A stretch of DNA of 52,665 bases from contig CAYJEQ010000012.1 in the NCBI GenBank assembly GCA_964369235.1, forward strand, positions 1 to 52,665. Direction: 5' to 3'. The stretch's first letter is position 1. The number at the start of each line of letters is the position of its first letter. Source of the DNA: CAYJEQ01 sp964369235. Lineage in GTDB: Bacteria > Bacillota > Clostridia > Oscillospirales > Ruminococcaceae. Shown one piece after another: positions 18,976 through 26,766 of the stretch. A program made the translations under genes and the position numbers. A model generated the notes under the pieces. That model was given only the letters and a program-made list of their open reading frames with translations. It did not search any database and was not told the DNA's origin.

Positions 18976-19491
18976 ATGATTAACAAAAAAATTACAACAC
19001 TAGCACTTGCAGGAATTATCGTTTTAGGAAGCACAAGTTTAACAGCTTTTGCAAGTGAGACAGAGAAAACACCAGCTGGATCACAGTTTAGATCTGAGCA
19101 GACATTTAACAGAGAAAATCTAGGTGCAATAAAAGGCAACCTTGAGGAAAAAGGCATTACACTAGAAGAAGCAAAGGAAAACTTCGCAGCTAAACTAGAA
19201 GCATACGCAGCAGAAAAAGGCATTACAGTAGAGGAAGCACAGGCTCAGATTGATACTCTTAGAGCAAATGGTAGAACATTTGAAGGCATTGGAGCACTTA
19301 AGGGAAATCTTGAGGAAAAAGGCATTACACTAGAAGAAGCAAAGGAAAACTTCACAGCTAAGCTAGAAGCATATGCAGCAGAAAAAGGTATTACAGTAGA
19401 GGAAGCACAGGCTCAGATTGATACTCTTAGAGCAAATGGCAAAACATTTGAAGGACTAAAGGCTATTGGTAGCCAAAAAGAAACTATCTAG
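18976..19491 (+). CDS. Secreted repeat protein of unknown function
   Basis: This 171-residue protein has a Sec signal peptide (about 1-28, cleavage after Ala-Phe-Ala) and then two near-identical 56-residue repeats (about residues 50-105 and 106-161). Each repeat carries two Glu-Lys-Gly-Ile-Thr-x-Glu-Glu-Ala half-repeats, predicted as helix-turn-helix. The mature protein is charged and helical and has no cysteine. AGAAGGAG precedes the ATG. It stands alone, with its own promoter and a strong terminator. No family is recognised; a surface or matrix role is only a guess. Confidence 0.8.
   Translation: MINKKITTLALAGIIVLGSTSLTAFASETEKTPAGSQFRSEQTFNRENLGAIKGNLEEKGITLEEAKENFAAKLEAYAAEKGITVEEAQAQIDTLRANGRTFEGIGALKGNLEEKGITLEEAKENFTAKLEAYAAEKGITVEEAQAQIDTLRANGKTFEGLKAIGSQKETI
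19123..19458 (+). repeat. Two tandem 168-bp coding repeats
   Basis: Units 19123-19290 and 19291-19458 encode 56 residues each and differ at only a few positions. The near-identity at DNA level, including third codon positions, points to recent duplication or gene conversion. Copy number may vary between strains. Confidence 0.9.
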
Positions 19492-19502
19492 TGATATAAT
19501 GG

Positions 19503-19541
19503 AAACAAACCACAGACTAAAAATCTGTGGTTTGTTTTTTT
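19503..19541. terminator. Bidirectional terminator after the repeat protein gene
   Basis: AAACAAACCACAGA/TCTGTGGTTTGTTT (14 bp) with a T-run on the plus strand. It overlaps the 3' end of the convergent gene at 19517-19882. Confidence 0.9.
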
Positions 19542-19882
19542 GCCTTGATTTTTGGTTTAGTTAAATCATAGCTTGTATTAATAAAATTTATAATTTCTTG
19601 GTGGGGGATAGTGTTATCTAAGATAACCGAAATCCAGTGTTCTTTATTCATATGGTAGGCAGGGACAACGGATTTATAGGCCTGTCGCAAAAAATCCCCC
19701 GTCATAGGTTGACATTTTAGATTAACCCAAGTTTTATTGTCTTTATTAAATATCAGTGCGAAAATTTTCTTATTACTAGTATGTCTAATAACACAGTAAT
19801 CCTTTTTACTGGCAAAGGGGTAATCTTTGTAAACATTATTAAAGCTAAGACAGTATGCTATAAGTTCTGCTGATGAATTCAT
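19517..19882 (-). CDS. MmcQ/YjbR family protein
   Basis: This 121-residue protein matches the YjbR-like fold (CyaY-like), with the Tyr-Pro-Phe start region, the Trp-Val-Asn-Leu-Lys-Cys motif near residue 52 and the His-Trp-Ile-Ser-Val motif near residue 81. Such proteins are small, cytoplasmic and proposed to bind DNA, but their role is poorly defined. AGAAAGGTAG precedes the ATG. The stop lies in the loop side of the shared terminator. It starts 33 bp after the upstream MFS gene stop on the same strand and may be co-transcribed with it. Confidence 0.85.
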   Translation of the reverse strand: MNSSAELIAYCLSFNNVYKDYPFASKKDYCVIRHTSNKKIFALIFNKDNKTWVNLKCQPMTGDFLRQAYKSVVPAYHMNKEHWISVILDNTIPHQEIINFINTSYDLTKPKIKAKKQTTDF

Positions 19883-19915
19883 TTTAAACTACCTTTCTGT
19901 ATGGCTACTTGGGGA

Positions 19916-21088
19916 TTAATTATTTAAGTCTATCTTTTTGAGCATTAATTCATACATAATAACCATAAATACTAAAAATACACCAATAAAAATAGGGTAA
20001 AGGTTAAATCCAATAGACCTACCTATTAAACCGAATAATGGTGGCACAGTTAGGCTGCCAGTGTATGCTGCAGCCATCTGAATACCAGTAATAGATTGGG
20101 ATTTATCAGCACCAAAATTATATGGTGCAGAGTGAATTATACAGGGAAAGATAGGTGAGGAGCCAAAGCCTATTAAAGCAATGCCCACAAAGGCTAGAAA
20201 CTGATTATAGGGTATAAGCAGTATAATTACACCTACTGTCATAACTAAACTACCAGACCTAATCATCTGGGTGTCATTATATTTTATAGCGATAAATCCA
20301 CAAATACCTCTGCCTATAGTAATACCTAGATAGAACAAAGCAGCAAAGCCAGTAGCTTTTTCTGGGGATATGCCACGACTATACACTAAATAACTACTTG
20401 CCCACATACCAGCAGTGGTTTCCACAGCAGAAAAACAAAAGAAAGCAGTGGCAATTTCCTTTACACCAGATATGGCGAAAATTTCCTTAATACTCAGATT
20501 TTTTTGCTTAATCTGTGTATCTGAATTATAGTTGGGGTTTATATTTAACTGCCATAAAGGTTTACTGATAAATATAATCACACCTAAAATTATTTGTATA
20601 ATAAAAAGCAAAATATACCCATCTCTAAAGCTGTGTCCAGAGGTTAGGACTAAGCCCATGGTGTAGGGACCTAAAGTTGCACCAATACCCCACATACAAT
20701 GAAGCCAGTTCATATGCTTGCTTTCTAGATTAAGGGCAGCATAGTTATTAAGGGCAGCGTCAACACTACCAGCACCTAATCCATAGGGAATAGCCCACAG
20801 GCATAGAACTGTAAAGTTAGAACTAGTGGAGAATCCCATTAGGGAAATTGCAGTAATAAAAATACTAAAAAAGGTTATTTTATGTATGCCCAGTGTATTT
20901 ATAAGCCTATTACTATTACAGCTAGAAAGGATTGTCCCAGCTGATATAATCATAGTTATTATACCCATATTGCCAATAGGAGCGCCTATTTCACTGTTTA
21001 TTACCGGCCAAGCAGAGCCTAGAACACTATCAGGTAGCCCTAGACTAATAAATGATAGATAGATTAAAGCCAAAAGAATACTGGACAT
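19916..21088 (-). CDS. Major facilitator superfamily transporter
   Basis: This 390-residue protein has 12 membrane segments and the MFS two-half layout. The N-terminal Gly-Leu-Pro-Asp-Ser-Val-Leu-Gly-Ser-Ala-Trp-Pro motif (residues 18-29) is typical of a firmicute subgroup often annotated as sugar MFS (FucP-like). Its substrate cannot be read from sequence. The start follows AAAGGAGGTAG. The YjbR-like gene follows closely. Confidence 0.88.
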   Translation of the reverse strand: MSSILLALIYLSFISLGLPDSVLGSAWPVINSEIGAPIGNMGIITMIISAGTILSSCNSNRLINTLGIHKITFFSIFITAISLMGFSTSSNFTVLCLWAIPYGLGAGSVDAALNNYAALNLESKHMNWLHCMWGIGATLGPYTMGLVLTSGHSFRDGYILLFIIQIILGVIIFISKPLWQLNINPNYNSDTQIKQKNLSIKEIFAISGVKEIATAFFCFSAVETTAGMWASSYLVYSRGISPEKATGFAALFYLGITIGRGICGFIAIKYNDTQMIRSGSLVMTVGVIILLIPYNQFLAFVGIALIGFGSSPIFPCIIHSAPYNFGADKSQSITGIQMAAAYTGSLTVPPLFGLIGRSIGFNLYPIFIGVFLVFMVIMYELMLKKIDLNN

Positions 21089-21342
21089 AAACTACCTCCT
21101 TTAATATTAGTGGATTAAATTTATAATGGTTAAAGATTAATTTCTAGTATTATTTTAATAGATATTATAACACAAAATATATATAAAGTAATACCATAAT
21201 TTGTAAACTCAATAATCTACTTAATACCCAAAAATAAAATTGATATATTTTGTCAAATTTATTGATATTATAGGGTATTTTCTCTGAAATAAATGTCATA
21301 ATGTGGGATTAAATAGAAAGATTTTGCCTTTTTTACTATTTA

Positions 21343-21371
21343 TTGAATTTACCTGTCAAAACTAGTATAAT
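21343..21371 (+). promoter_or_regulatory. Promoter of the EAL-domain protein gene
   Basis: TTGAAT (21343-21348) and TATAAT (21366-21371), 17-bp spacer, about 60 nt ahead of the start. The rest of the 348-bp gap is A/T-rich with nothing else recognised. Confidence 0.6.
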
Positions 21372-21436
21372 TAGATAAGATATATAGCAGTTTATTGACA
21401 GAATTAATAGGTAAAACTATGTAAGGAGGCGAATAT

Positions 21437-24082
21437 ATGACAGTTAAAGAGTTTTTTTCTAAACATACCATAACAATTGTAATAGTGATTTCAATTGTTT
21501 TAACAGGAATGTCTATTAACTGGGTTTGCCGTGCTTCGGAAGAAGCTATAGTAGAGTCTACCTATAATCAGGTTAATGAAATTGGTATACAGTATGAGAA
21601 TTTGCTAGAAGGTACAATTACGCAGACCAGAGAGAACCTTAGCTTATTAGCTTATGAGATGGCAGAGTATAATATTGAAGATGCGGATATAATGGCTTTT
21701 TTACATAATAGGTATCAGTGTGAAGAGTATGAAAATTTATACTATGTTGATATAGAAGGCAATGGCTTGTCTTTAGATAATAAGCAGTATGATTTTTCCG
21801 AAAATCAGTCCTTTATTCATGCAGTGGAAAATCAGTCAGACAGTACCCATTCTATAATATCTAAAACTTCAGAGATTAGTTTTGGATTAGCTATGCCTGT
21901 TGTTAAGGATAATGAAGTGTCCGCAGTGCTATTTTGCGAAATTTCCACAGAAGGTTTTTTAAATATTATATCTGATACTAAAAATTACATTGGAGATATT
22001 ATATTTTTTGACACAGATATGAATATGCTTTTTGCCACAGGTGATAGCTATTTAGAGGGTGAAACAGTTTCAGGGGATTTTATTACAGCCATAGGTAGTG
22101 ATAATATCCACAAAGCCCATGAAGATATTTTAAATAATGTAGATGGTGGATTTTCCTATGACTATTTTGGCGAAAGCAAAATAATGGTATACCACCTTAT
22201 TGATATGACCGATATGGCATTCGCTATAGATGCCTATGTAAGTTCCTTAAGCAGTGAAATAATAACCTCCTATACATATAATGAAATAGTTATGAAAATC
22301 GTATACTGGGTTACGATTTTTCTAGTAATATATATATCTGTTAATAATAATAAACACAATAAAAGTATAGAGAAGGTAGCTTATTATGATGCTTTAACTA
22401 ACCTACCTAATTCTGTTAAATTGTCTAAAGATATTATATATACCCTAGATAAAAATAAAAAGACAAAATACTCAATAATTGTTTTTGATATAGAAAATTT
22501 CAAGGCTATAAATGAAATGTTTGGTCATGAGGTAGGAGATAGAGTATTAGTTAGTGTTAAGTTATTCGCTTATAGCTTAAATATACCTAATCTTATTATT
22601 GCAAGAATTGCTGGGGATAAATTTGCTATGTTTGGGCCTAGTAAATTTTTAAGTAATTTAGATATGCTTACAGGTCGTCTAGCCGATAATCTAGGTAAAT
22701 ATGTACCAGAATTAAATCACTATGGTGGTTCTTATAAAATTGGTAGGTATGAGATTGAGGAAGATGACAACTTTGATTCAATAATGGCAAAGGTTAACAT
22801 AGCTTTAACCAAGGCTAAATCAAGTAAAAATCTAATAATTTGTGATTATAATGGAGAGTTTAAAAAGAAACTTCTAAAAGAAGCAGATATAACTAATAAG
22901 ATGAGAAATGCCTTAGAAGATGATGAATTTAAGGTTTATCTACAACCTAAATTCTCTGTACATAATAATAAATTAATTGGGGCAGAGGCACTGGTGCGCT
23001 GGATAGCTGCTGATGGCACTATGGTATATCCTAGTGATTTTATACCTTTATTTGAGCGTAATGGTTTCATTGTGGATATTGATAGATATGTGCTGGAAAA
23101 TGTATGTAAAACCATAAGGAAATGGATGGATAATGGTATAGGGCCTGTTGCAATATCTGTAAACTGCTCAAGACTCAGTGCCGAAAACCCAGATTATATT
23201 AACGAAATTACCACCATAGCAGCTAAGTATCAGGTGCCACATAAATACATTGAAATTGAGCTAACAGAGTCAGCAACTATTAGTAATTTTAATATGATTG
23301 AGGAGCTTTTTTTAGGCCTGCACAAAAAGGGATTTAAGGTTTCAGTTGATGATTTTGGTGCTGGTTATTCCTCTCTAGGAATGCTTAAAAATCTACATGT
23401 AGATACACTTAAGATGGATAGGAGTTTCTTTGTAGGTGGAAAAAATAAAAGACGAGACGATATGTTAATAGATAGCATAATTAGAATGTCCCACAATCTA
23501 GGAATGTATGTAGTTGCAGAAGGTATAGAAACTCAGGAGCAGATAAATCTGCTAGAGTCACTTAACTGTGATGCTGTTCAGGGATATTTTTATGCTAAGC
23601 CTATGAGTATCCTAGATTTTGAGAATGAGTATAGCCAGCAGATAAAGGATAATAATCTATCAGTAGAAGGCGCAAACTGCATTATTAAAGATGTTATTGA
23701 CAGTAGATTTGCTGTTAAATTTGCTGAGCGAGGATTGATTGTAACCGAGGCAAATGATGATTTTACCATACTAGAAGCCAATGATTATTATTTTAAGCTG
23801 GTGGGTTATACAAGGGAAGAAGTGCGAGATAATTTTGATAATAAAGCAGTAAAACTTATGGATTCACAAAGTCATAGTGAAATCATAGAGTATCTAAAAT
23901 CCCATATTAAAGAAGATGGAAAGAGAGAGTTTAGCCTAAATGCAAGTTTTACTATGAAAAATGGTAAAACCAGTAGTTATCGTCTCAACGGTAGAATATG
24001 CGACAGTGACCAAGGTGGTTACAAGCTTTGCTGTTACATATCAGACGGAACAGAGGAGAATATTAGAAATTTATACATGTAA
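21437..24082 (+). CDS. Membrane sensor with degenerate GGDEF, EAL and PAS domains (likely c-di-GMP phosphodiesterase)
   Basis: This 881-residue protein has an N-terminal membrane helix (about 10-30), an extracellular Cache-like sensor (about 35-270), a second helix (about 285-300), a GGDEF domain (about 310-470), an EAL domain (about 480-735) and a C-terminal PAS-like domain (about 755-880). The GGDEF signature is Ala-Gly-Asp-Lys-Phe (392-396), so it should not synthesise c-di-GMP but may bind GTP. The EAL motif is intact (517-519), as is Asp-Asp-Phe-Gly-Ala-Gly-Tyr. It likely degrades c-di-GMP in response to an external ligand. A PAS domain placed last is unusual. AAGGAGG precedes the ATG. 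Confidence 0.92.
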   Translation: MTVKEFFSKHTITIVIVISIVLTGMSINWVCRASEEAIVESTYNQVNEIGIQYENLLEGTITQTRENLSLLAYEMAEYNIEDADIMAFLHNRYQCEEYENLYYVDIEGNGLSLDNKQYDFSENQSFIHAVENQSDSTHSIISKTSEISFGLAMPVVKDNEVSAVLFCEISTEGFLNIISDTKNYIGDIIFFDTDMNMLFATGDSYLEGETVSGDFITAIGSDNIHKAHEDILNNVDGGFSYDYFGESKIMVYHLIDMTDMAFAIDAYVSSLSSEIITSYTYNEIVMKIVYWVTIFLVIYISVNNNKHNKSIEKVAYYDALTNLPNSVKLSKDIIYTLDKNKKTKYSIIVFDIENFKAINEMFGHEVGDRVLVSVKLFAYSLNIPNLIIARIAGDKFAMFGPSKFLSNLDMLTGRLADNLGKYVPELNHYGGSYKIGRYEIEEDDNFDSIMAKVNIALTKAKSSKNLIICDYNGEFKKKLLKEADITNKMRNALEDDEFKVYLQPKFSVHNNKLIGAEALVRWIAADGTMVYPSDFIPLFERNGFIVDIDRYVLENVCKTIRKWMDNGIGPVAISVNCSRLSAENPDYINEITTIAAKYQVPHKYIEIELTESATISNFNMIEELFLGLHKKGFKVSVDDFGAGYSSLGMLKNLHVDTLKMDRSFFVGGKNKRRDDMLIDSIIRMSHNLGMYVVAEGIETQEQINLLESLNCDAVQGYFYAKPMSILDFENEYSQQIKDNNLSVEGANCIIKDVIDSRFAVKFAERGLIVTEANDDFTILEANDYYFKLVGYTREEVRDNFDNKAVKLMDSQSHSEIIEYLKSHIKEDGKREFSLNASFTMKNGKTSSYRLNGRICDSDQGGYKLCCYISDGTEENIRNLYM

Positions 24083-24118
24083 AATAGCCTTCTAGGTATA
24101 AGACCTAGAAGGCTATTT
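24082..24118 (+). terminator. Terminator of the EAL gene
   Basis: A perfect 16-bp stem AAATAGCCTTCTAGGT/ACCTAGAAGGCTATTT begins at the stop codon itself. The stem sequence CCTTCTAGG recurs in the terminator at 24272-24311. Confidence 0.8.
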
Positions 24119-24244
24119 AAACTTAATGATAAAAGCGAACTACTCTGTCCCTTAAAACTTTAAAAAATAAGTCATATACATCAGTATTATTCCTTTATTA
24201 TCAAGTTTTGCTCCTTGCATTTCATCTTTTATCATAAGCATACT

Positions 24245-24311
24245 AGATTGTAGACTTTGTCTACAATCTAAAAAAACCCTTCTAGGTATATGAGTGCCTA
24301 GAAGGGTTTTT
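24245..24311 (-). terminator. Terminator of the lacI gene with an adjacent hairpin
   Basis: AAAAACCCTTCTAGG/CCTAGAAGGGTTTTT (24272-24286 and 24297-24311) is a minus-strand terminator. Beside it, AGATTGTAGAC/GTCTACAATCT (24245-24269) is a perfect 11-bp hairpin with a 3-nt loop. Confidence 0.8.
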
Positions 24312-24328
24312 ATTGTTTTCAGCTATTA

Positions 24329-25336
24329 TTAATAGTCATTTAGAGGGCTGGAGGAGCGATAGATTAGCTCAGGGGAAATTGTTAAAGTCTGTGGGCCAAC
24401 AATACGCTTTGTGGCAAGACTTATAGCGAGATTTACAGATTTTATAGCTACTTCATCTAGTTTAAGATCTACCACAGTCATAGAAGGGGAAGAATATCGG
24501 AATAAACTCTGCATACCAGTGCTAGTTGCGATAATTTCCACATCTTTTCCTATCTTAATATTACTATCATTTAAGGCATTTACAATGCCTAAGGCAACCA
24601 TATCATAAACACAGATGATAATCTTAGAAAGTCTGCCACTTTTGATCATAGCCTTACCTAGGTTATAACCATCTTTTATGCTGTTGTTGGAGTAGAAAGT
24701 ATTATTAGATACATCAATGCCTTCCTCCTCAAACATTTTAATCATAGTTTTAGAACGATGGGAAAATCCGTGTATAGGTGCTGGGTTTAAAACTAAGGAT
24801 ATATCATCACCAGCTTTGTGTATTGAGTGTTTAACAGCAAGTCTACACACCTCATCATTATCAAAATTAACACTGGAATAGTTTTCAAGCTCCCTATTAA
24901 TAAATACCACAGGGATATTAGAAGGATTGTCAGAGAGAAACTCTATATCTCCCTCTCCTGGTGCCATGATTACTACTCCATCAGCACTTTTTCCAGTAAA
25001 TATATCTTCAAGTGATTTAAGGTTGTCCACAGGAAAAGGTTTTAGTATCAAATCCACTGCCTCCAGTGAATCGTACATAGCATTAGACATGCCAATAAGC
25101 ACAGAAGATATGGTAGTATCAACATATTTATAAGGCCAACATACAGCAATTCTTGTATTAGATGTAGTGGTACTGGGGTTTTTGAATTTGGTGTATCCCA
25201 GTTCATTAGCGCAGTTAATAATTTTTTCCTGCATTTTTTCGCTGATTTTGTGTTTGTCACCTCTGCCGTTTAAGACATAGGAAACAGTGGCACTTGAAGT
25301 ATTACATAATCTTGCTATATCAGCCATTGTAGCCAT
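24329..25336 (-). CDS. LacI-family transcriptional regulator
   Basis: This 335-residue regulator has the LacI DNA-binding helix-turn-helix at residues 3-25 (Ala-Asp-Ile-Ala-Arg, then Ser-Ser-Ala-Thr-Val-Ser-Tyr-Val-Leu-Asn) and the hinge, then a periplasmic-binding-protein-like sugar-sensing domain (about 60-335). ATG codons occur at 25342, 25336 and 25327; an AGGAGGAGGT site touches the first, so 25336 is preferred. It is monocistronic. No sugar operon adjoins it, so it may regulate the GH2 or GH3 loci at a distance. No clear LacI operator was found there. Confidence 0.92.
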   Translation of the reverse strand: MATMADIARLCNTSSATVSYVLNGRGDKHKISEKMQEKIINCANELGYTKFKNPSTTTSNTRIAVCWPYKYVDTTISSVLIGMSNAMYDSLEAVDLILKPFPVDNLKSLEDIFTGKSADGVVIMAPGEGDIEFLSDNPSNIPVVFINRELENYSSVNFDNDEVCRLAVKHSIHKAGDDISLVLNPAPIHGFSHRSKTMIKMFEEEGIDVSNNTFYSNNSIKDGYNLGKAMIKSGRLSKIIICVYDMVALGIVNALNDSNIKIGKDVEIIATSTGMQSLFRYSSPSMTVVDLKLDEVAIKSVNLAISLATKRIVGPQTLTISPELIYRSSSPLNDY

Positions 25337-25405
25337 ATCCATACCTCCTCCTTTTACACTTTTAATATATTATAGAATTAATCCAGTAAAAAGTCAATAA
25401 TATAT

Positions 25406-25556
25406 ACTTAAAACTTAAGTTGGGTAAAAAATTCATATAGCACTTTTAATAAAAAATAAAAGCATATTTTGTTTTTATATCTAAAAAAAATTACAATTTC
25501 TACAAAACTCATGTATATTGTTGACAAAAGAAAAAATTAAGTTACAATTAACTTAA
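25406..25556 (+). promoter_or_regulatory. Promoter of the keto-acid oxidoreductase region with ACTTAA/TTAAGT palindromes
   Basis: TTGACA (25521-25526) and TACAAT (25543-25548) are 16 bases apart. The -10 box is overlapped by the inverted repeat TTAAGTT/AACTTAA (25537-25543 and 25550-25556). A perfect palindrome AACTTAAGTT lies at 25412-25421, and a related ACTTAA..TTAAGT pair follows the next gene (26287-26302). These are good candidates for one regulator's sites. Confidence 0.5.
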
Positions 25557-25609
25557 AATAAAGTAAACAAAAGTTATTTATTTGCATTTAACTAATAAAG
25601 GAATATATT

Positions 25610-26281
25610 ATGAGCCATAAACGAATAAAGATTATAACAGGTCATTACGGCAGTGGGAAAACAGAATTTGCTGTAAACTATGCCATAGAATTAAAAAAAG
25701 CTGGTGGCAATGTAGCTATTTCTGATATGGATATAGTTAATGTTTACTTTCGCTCTAGGGAGAAACAGCAAGAGTTAGAAAGTAAAGGAATTAAATTTAT
25801 AGCCTCCTCTATAGAGGGTAAGGGATTAGATGTACCAGCTATCTCAGCAGCAACCATAGGCCCTATTATAGATAAGGACTACACCTATGTTATGGATTTA
25901 GGTGGGAATAATGTAGGTACTAGTGTTCTAGGAAGAGTAAGGGAAAGAATAGATATAGAGGAGTTAGAGTTTTTAATGGTGATAAATGTTTATCGCCCCG
26001 AAACCTCTACAGTAGAGCTAATACTATCTCAGATAGAAAGTATTGAAAGTGCTGCTAAACTAAAAATCACAGGGCTGGTTAATAATTCTAATTTAGTAAG
26101 GCAAACGGATATTTCCTGTCTTATTAAAGGAGATGAAATAATCAAAGAGGTATCAAGACTAACAGGTAAAGAGATAAAATATCACAGTTACATAAAAGCT
26201 CTTATTAAGGAAAACATCCCAGAGTATCTATCTGGGGAAGGTTTTCCTATGGAATTTAAGATGAGGGAGAGCTGGATGTAG
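25610..26281 (+). CDS. MinD/ParA-like P-loop ATPase linked to the oxidoreductase
   Basis: This 223-residue cytoplasmic ATPase has a Walker A motif Gly-His-Tyr-Gly-Ser-Gly-Lys-Thr (residues 11-18) and a Walker-B-like Val-Met-Asp-Leu-Gly-Gly-Asn-Asn near residue 95. It belongs to the CobQ/CobB/MinD/ParA nucleotide-binding group. Genes of this type often sit beside 2-oxoacid:ferredoxin oxidoreductase genes in Clostridia; a role in Fe-S cluster assembly or enzyme maturation is plausible but not proven. AAAGGAA precedes the ATG. It lies 156 bp ahead of the ferredoxin subunit gene. Confidence 0.85.
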   Translation: MSHKRIKIITGHYGSGKTEFAVNYAIELKKAGGNVAISDMDIVNVYFRSREKQQELESKGIKFIASSIEGKGLDVPAISAATIGPIIDKDYTYVMDLGGNNVGTSVLGRVRERIDIEELEFLMVINVYRPETSTVELILSQIESIESAAKLKITGLVNNSNLVRQTDISCLIKGDEIIKEVSRLTGKEIKYHSYIKALIKENIPEYLSGEGFPMEFKMRESWM

Positions 26282-26437
26282 AATTTACTTAAAATTTAAG
26301 TTTTGTTAAGTAGAAACTTTCCCACTGGTGGAAACTACTATATATTTACTTAGAAAAAAGGGGCTTTAAGTTTTTGCTATTAAAACTTGCACAACTGCCT
26401 ACAACATTACAAACTCAGTGAAAGGATGGTAATAATT
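26282..26437 (+). promoter_or_regulatory. Leader of the ferredoxin-subunit gene
   Basis: The gap contains the ACTTAA..TTAAGT pair (26287-26302), a TTTCC(C)AC/GTGGAAA hairpin (about 26318-26334) and, at 26387-26437, a stretch matching the orphan leader at 8925-8976. It ends in GAAAGGATGG and the ATG at 26438. No separate promoter or terminator is clear. Confidence 0.4.
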
Positions 26438-26653
26438 ATGGCAAAGGGAAATGTAATCATTAAGGAGGACATCTGCAAAGGCTGTGAGCTATGTGTATCA
26501 GTATGTCCCAAAAAAGTTTTAGAATTATCTAAAACAAAAACCAATTCAATGGGATACCCTCCAGCACAGTGGACTGGACAAGATTGTATAGCCTGTGGAA
26601 GCTGCTTTATAACCTGCCCAGATGTTGCAATTACTATTGAAAAAATTGATTAA
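26438..26653 (+). CDS. korD: 2-oxoacid:ferredoxin oxidoreductase, delta (ferredoxin) subunit
   Basis: This 71-residue protein has two classical 4Fe-4S motifs, Cys-Lys-Gly-Cys-Glu-Leu-Cys...Cys-Pro and Cys-Ile-Ala-Cys-Gly-Ser-Cys...Cys-Pro. It carries electrons from the thiamine-dependent core to ferredoxin. An in-frame upstream ATG at 26387 is rejected because GAAAGGATGG sits correctly ahead of 26438. It is the first gene of the delta-alpha-beta-gamma subunit order seen in Kor/Vor enzymes. Confidence 0.92.
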   Translation: MAKGNVIIKEDICKGCELCVSVCPKKVLELSKTKTNSMGYPPAQWTGQDCIACGSCFITCPDVAITIEKID

Positions 26654-26671
26654 TAAATAGGAGAGTTTAGT

Positions 26672-26766
26672 TTGGTGCTTTTCGGTAGGTACTATGCCGA
26701 AATTTTGTCATGGATAAAGCCATGGGTAAAATTGCACAAAACATCAAGAAAGGAATGAATATTACA
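26672..26766 (+). promoter_or_regulatory. Structured leader with possible upstream peptide, ahead of korA
   Basis: GTGCTTTTCGGT (26675-26686) and GCACAAAACATCAAGAAAGG (from 26734) match leaders of two other genes in the window (minus strand, 40184-40306 and 47568-47663). The ends can pair as GTTTgGTGC/GCACAAAAC and enclose two inner hairpins (TTTCGG/CCGAAA at about 26680-26702 and CATGG/CCATG at about 26709-26725). A 28-codon open frame runs from a TTG at 26672, behind AGGAGAG, to a TGA at 26756-26758, inside the korA ribosome-binding region. Confidence 0.5.

Noticed and set aside
19123..19458. CRISPR or mobile repeat
   Set aside because: Only two adjacent 168-bp units exist and both are in frame within a secreted protein gene; no spacers and no terminal repeats.
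21395..21423. Consensus-like promoter TTGACA-17-TATGTA ahead of the EAL gene
   Set aside because: Transcription would begin at or after the ribosome binding site at 21423-21429, leaving no usable leader. The promoter at 21343-21371 is better placed.
24119..24244. Short minus-strand frames between the two terminators
   Set aside because: Two frames of about 23-30 codons can be read, the second ending Arg-Asp-Arg-Val-Val-Arg-Phe-Tyr-His, but they are in different phases and match no family I recognise; too weak for a pseudogene call.
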